Source of the DNA: Embleya sp040629175
Lineage (GTDB): Bacteria; Actinomycetota; Actinomycetes; Streptomycetales; Streptomycetaceae
Length of the DNA: 64,000 nucleotides
Assembly: GCF_040629175.1 (NCBI RefSeq)
Contig: NZ_JBEXUX010000001.1
Coordinates: forward strand, 1-64,000
Direction: 5' to 3'
The notes below the pieces were generated by a model that had not been told where the DNA came from, searched no databases, and saw nothing but the letters and a program-made list of their open reading frames with translations. Made by a program: the position numbers and the translations under genes. Positions 60,873 through 64,000 of this stretch are shown piece after piece. Position 1 is the stretch's first letter. Every line of letters begins with the position of its first letter.

Positions 60873-61694
60873 CTACACCAGTGCCCACACGGCGGTCGCG
60901 TCGTCGCAGATCTTGCCGCGCGGCCACCTGGCCCCGTCCGCGTCGGAGCTCTCCGCGGCCCGCACCCGGGCCAGCAGTTCGGCCGGCCCGAAGTGCCGCA
61001 GTGTGGTCATCAATCGATCCCAGTCGCTCAGCCCGTACCGGTCCACCAGTCGACTGGCCCCGTCGCTCAGCGCGGCCAGCGCGTGCACCTCGCCCAGCGC
61101 CAGACCACCCGTCAGCGCCTCGCCGGCCGCCGCCGGATCGGCCGCCGCGACCCAGTAGCCGCCGGCCACGTTCCGCGACATCCGCAGGGTGTCCAGGTAC
61201 TCCTGATGTGCCGTCAGGTAGGCCGGACCGCCGACCGCGTGCTCGTCCCGGCGCCGCCGCGCGGCCACCGAGATCACGTCCAGGCGATCGTCGGTGACCA
61301 CGGTCAGATCCTCGTCGCGCTCGATCAACAACGTCGAGTCGGACAACACGAGGTATTCCAACCGGTCCTCGACCACCCGCGCCACCACCGCCGTCGCGGC
61401 GGGCGCGTCCGGCCGGGCCAGATCGCAACCGTCCACGTGCAGCGCCGAGGTGTCCTCGATCGCGTCGTGCAGGCACTCGGCCAGGGACCGGTCCGGCCGC
61501 CCGGCGCTGTGCGTGAACAAGGCGGTGCCCAACCGCTGGACGAACCACGGGACGCCGTGCTTGCAGCCGTTCTCCGAACCGGACGTCACCCCGTCGAGCA
61601 GCACCATCGTCGTCGGCCCCGCGACGACGAAATCCTCGTTCGGCGTGCCCGGATGACCCGGTTCTGTCGCGAATTCCACGCGCATCGCGGACAT
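60873..61694 (-). CDS. PP2C-like protein phosphatase
   Basis: A 273-residue protein with the metal-binding motifs of PPM phosphatases in order: NEDFVVAG, MVLLDGVTSG, LAALSDGASRLVD and CDDATAVWAL, each carrying the expected Asp. The middle segment (RDEHAVGGPAYLTAHQEYLDTLRMSRNVAGGYWVAAADP) is shared by a subgroup of small actinobacterial phosphatases. No kinase gene is nearby. It is soluble. The start codon is ATG 61694 or ATG 61685, with AGGGATG before it. Confidence 0.82.
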   Translation of the reverse strand: MSAMRVEFATEPGHPGTPNEDFVVAGPTTMVLLDGVTSGSENGCKHGVPWFVQRLGTALFTHSAGRPDRSLAECLHDAIEDTSALHVDGCDLARPDAPAATAVVARVVEDRLEYLVLSDSTLLIERDEDLTVVTDDRLDVISVAARRRRDEHAVGGPAYLTAHQEYLDTLRMSRNVAGGYWVAAADPAAAGEALTGGLALGEVHALAALSDGASRLVDRYGLSDWDRLMTTLRHFGPAELLARVRAAESSDADGARWPRGKICDDATAVWALV

Positions 61695-61789
61695 CCCTCC
61701 CTTTTAGGTGCCACGCCGTACGGCTGCCCAGCCCTCGGGGGTGGGAAACGGTGGTTGATCATGCCCTATGCGCGGTAGCGGCCACATAA

Positions 61790-61811
61790 GTTCACAGCGG
61801 TTTCACGCATC
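61790..61811 (+). promoter_or_regulatory. possible PHO box (PhoP direct repeats)
   Basis: Two adjacent 11-base units, GTTCACAGCGG and TTTCACGCATC, match the GTTCA-type direct repeats bound by PhoP in Streptomyces. They lie 118 bases before the 5'-nucleotidase start, and TAATCT at 61852 could be its -10 box. Phosphate control of a secreted nucleotidase would make sense. Confidence 0.45.
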
Positions 61812-61928
61812 GGTTTCGCGTGAGGTCTCGTGCCGGTCGGTGAACTGCCCCTAATCTCTGGCTGCGAGACACGTTCAGTGCCCACTTCTACGCGCGTCAC
61901 CACTGAGCGCGCCATCCGAAGGGATCCC

Positions 61929-63713
61929 ATGCTCGGGAACAGACGACGCCGCGGTCGCCTCGCCCTCACCGGCCTGGTCGCCGCGAGCCTGTTGGCGATG
62001 ACCGGCCCGGCCATGGCCGACGCACGCGGCGGTCACGGCCGACCCACCGGCACGACGGACCTCGAATTCCTCGCGCTCAACGACCTGCACGGCAACCTGG
62101 AGGAACCGCAGGGTTCCGCCGGCACCGTCACCGAGCTCGGCCCCGACGGCAAGCCCGTGGCGATCCCGGCCGGCGGCATCGAGCACCTCGCCACCCAACT
62201 GCGCGCGGAGCGGGCGAAGAACCCCAACTCGCTGACCATCGCGGCCGGCGACATGATCGGCGCGAGCCCGCTCCTGTCGGGGCTGTTCCACGACGAGCCG
62301 ACGATCGAGGCGCTGAACAAGGTCGGCCTGGACGTCACCTCGGTGGGCAACCACGAGTTCGACGAGGGCAAGAAGGAACTGCAGCGCATGCAGTGGGGCG
62401 GTTGCCACCCGACCGAGGGCTGTTACACGCCCGGTCGCAAGTTCGAGGGCGCCGACTTCCAGTACCTGGCCGCCAACGTGCTCGACGAGCGCACCGGCCT
62501 GCCGATCCTGGCGCCGGTGACGATCAAGAACGTGGGCGGTGCCCGGGTCGGCTTCATCGGCATGACCCTGGAGGGCACGCCGGACATCGTCACGGCCGAG
62601 GGCGTCAAGGGCCTGAAGTTCAAGGACGAGATCAAGACCGCCAACAACATCGTGCCGTGGCTGCGCCTGATCGGCGTCGAGTCGATCGTGGTACTGCTGC
62701 ACGAAGGCGGGTTGCCCGCGAGCAACGCGTACAACTACGACTGCAACGCGGGCGGCAACCTCGGTCTGTCCGGCCCGGTCGTGGACATCGCCAAGGGCCT
62801 GGACCCGGCGATCGACATGGTCGTCACCGGCCACACGCACCAGGCGTACTCGTGCAATATCCCGGACCCGGCCGGGCAGCCGCGACTGGTCACCAGCGCC
62901 TCGTCGTTCGGCAAGATGTACACGAAGATCGACGCCACCTACGACAAGCGCACGCGCGACATCGTGCGTACGTCGGTCAAGGCGACGAACACCGTCGTGC
63001 GCCGGGACACCCCGAAGGCCCCGGACCTGACGCAGTTGCTCGCCGAGTGGCAAAAGCTCGCGGCTCCGGTCGCCAACCGCTCGATCGGGTACATCACCGG
63101 CGACATCCGCGGCCGCGGCGCGACCACGCCCGAGTCGCCGCTCGGCGACGTGATCGCCGACGCGCAACTGGAGGCGACCGCGCCGGCCGACAAGGGCGGC
63201 GCGCAGATCGCCTTCATGAACCCGGGCGGGATCCGGTCCGACCTGCAGTTCGCGGCGGCCGGCGCCGAGGGCGACGGCGTCGTCACCTACGGCGAGGCGT
63301 TCACGGTGCAGCCGTTCACCAACATGATGCAGACCCTGGACCTCAAGGGTCAGGCCGTACTCGACGTGCTCGCACAGCAGTTCACCGGTTCGAACGCGGC
63401 CAACCCGAAGATCCTGCAGATCTCCAAGGGCCTGACCTACACGGTGGACCGGGCGCAGACCGGCGCGGCCCGGATCGTGGCGGGCAGCGTCAAGCTCAAC
63501 GGTGTGCCGATCGACCCGGCGGCGACCTACAAGGTCAGCGCGAACGAGTTCCTGGCCGGTGGCGGCGACGGCTTCGCGGCCTTCAAGACCGGTACGAACA
63601 AGCTGGTCGGCGCGTCCGACCTGGACGCGCTGCTGGCCTACTTCGCGGCCCACTCCTCGGCGAGCGCGCCCCTGGCGCCGCCGGCGGCGGACCGGATCAC
63701 CTTCATCGGGTGA
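61929..63713 (+). CDS. secreted 5'-nucleotidase/UshA-type metallophosphatase
   Basis: A 594-residue exported enzyme. Residues 1-32 are a signal peptide with twin basic start (MLGNRRRRGRLALTGLVAASL, then MTGPAMADA); RRRR is not a clear Tat motif. The calcineurin-like domain has NDLHGN, AGDMIGASP, VGNHEFDEG, LLHEGG and GHTHQ, ligands for two metal ions. The C-terminal nucleotidase domain has MNPGGIRSDL and EFLAGGGDGFAAF, which bind the nucleotide base. It would release phosphate and nucleosides from extracellular nucleotides. ATG 61929 follows GAAGGGA. Confidence 0.93.
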   Translation: MLGNRRRRGRLALTGLVAASLLAMTGPAMADARGGHGRPTGTTDLEFLALNDLHGNLEEPQGSAGTVTELGPDGKPVAIPAGGIEHLATQLRAERAKNPNSLTIAAGDMIGASPLLSGLFHDEPTIEALNKVGLDVTSVGNHEFDEGKKELQRMQWGGCHPTEGCYTPGRKFEGADFQYLAANVLDERTGLPILAPVTIKNVGGARVGFIGMTLEGTPDIVTAEGVKGLKFKDEIKTANNIVPWLRLIGVESIVVLLHEGGLPASNAYNYDCNAGGNLGLSGPVVDIAKGLDPAIDMVVTGHTHQAYSCNIPDPAGQPRLVTSASSFGKMYTKIDATYDKRTRDIVRTSVKATNTVVRRDTPKAPDLTQLLAEWQKLAAPVANRSIGYITGDIRGRGATTPESPLGDVIADAQLEATAPADKGGAQIAFMNPGGIRSDLQFAAAGAEGDGVVTYGEAFTVQPFTNMMQTLDLKGQAVLDVLAQQFTGSNAANPKILQISKGLTYTVDRAQTGAARIVAGSVKLNGVPIDPAATYKVSANEFLAGGGDGFAAFKTGTNKLVGASDLDALLAYFAAHSSASAPLAPPAADRITFIG

Positions 63714-63733
63714 CCCTGTTCGGATGCTCCCGG

Positions 63734-63762
63734 AAGGCCCGGCCGCGATGCGGCCGGGCCTT
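63734..63762 (+). terminator. hairpin terminator after the nucleotidase gene
   Basis: AAGGCCCGGCCGC pairs perfectly with GCGGCCGGGCCTT around GAT, followed by TCT. It begins 21 bases after the stop codon. Confidence 0.82.
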
Positions 63763-63862
63763 TCTGACACATAGTCAGCCATTCGGGGCGAGTGCCTCGA
63801 CACGCGGGCCGGCCGGCGGCCCGGGTGCCGGGCGCCGCCCCGATCTGGGCGACAATCGCCCC

Positions 63863-64000
63863 ATGAGCACAACGAGACGCCCCCCGACCGGGGCCGATGT
63901 GGCCCGCGCCGCAGGCGTTTCGCGCGCGACCGTGTCGTACGCGATGAACGACGTCCAGGACAGCCGGGTCCCGGAGGAGACCAGACGCCGGGTCCGCGAG
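63863..64000 (+). CDS. LacI family transcriptional regulator, 5' part only
   Basis: The first 46 codons of a LacI-type regulator, cut by the window end. The helix-turn-helix and hinge start are clear: GADVARAAGVSRATVSYAMND followed by RVPEETRRRVRE. No statement on the ligand domain is possible. Genes of this kind usually control a neighbouring sugar operon, which would lie outside the window. Confidence 0.88.
   Translation, partial: MSTTRRPPTGADVARAAGVSRATVSYAMNDVQDSRVPEETRRRVRE

Overview
The window is chromosomal DNA of a high-GC actinomycete, most likely a Streptomyces relative. The third codon positions are almost all G or C, GTG starts preceded by GGAGG-type sites are common, and the gene content is typical of that group: paired dynamin-like GTPases beside a second single-strand DNA-binding protein, an EttA ATPase, a Mut7-C protein, a SpoIIE-type phosphatase, an LAxTG-anchored surface protein and two cobalamin riboswitches. 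Most genes sit in short operons whose stop and start codons overlap by four bases.

Layout. 1-1255: the first codons of an IS5-type transposase, a GntR regulator and a Crp/Fnr regulator. 1353-5186: a three-gene operon encoding a class III cyclase-like protein, a P-loop NTPase and a possible SPFH-like protein. The first two share a short Gly/Asn motif placed as in amyloid-signalling effector/receptor pairs. This is the best candidate for an undescribed system. 5386-12942: MerR regulator, zinc-free ribosomal protein L33, Mut7-C RNase, pirin, flavin monooxygenase, two hypothetical proteins beside an HTH-TPR regulator, and a secreted ricin-type lectin. 12953-16675: a cobalamin or corrinoid uptake ABC transporter under a cobalamin riboswitch. 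16785-20944: a DeoR regulator divergent from galT-galE-galK, with nearly identical mirrored motifs next to both start codons. 21281-28249: tRNA-Arg(TCT), a Gfo/Idh/MocA oxidoreductase, the dynamin pair with an SsbB-like protein, and a thioester-domain surface protein.

28493-40308: housekeeping and metabolism, including ettA, an acyl-CoA thioesterase, truncated globin, MscS channel, prolyl oligopeptidase, HNH nuclease and malQ. 40420-51928: two tandem pepN paralogues, a DsbA-like thiol protein, aldehyde dehydrogenase, bioY, rpiB and a Nei-like glycosylase. 51963-57768: a SpoIIE-type phosphatase, a cobalt ECF transporter (cbiMNQO) under a second cobalamin riboswitch, an RDD protein and a class II aldolase. 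58396-64000: a roadblock-like protein, NAD-dependent epimerase, glutathione peroxidase, PP2C-like phosphatase, a secreted 5'-nucleotidase behind a possible PHO box, and the start of a LacI regulator.

The two riboswitches tie cobalt import and corrinoid import to the same signal. The Leloir genes galTEK form one translationally coupled unit. Functions given here rest on motifs read by eye; no database search was run.
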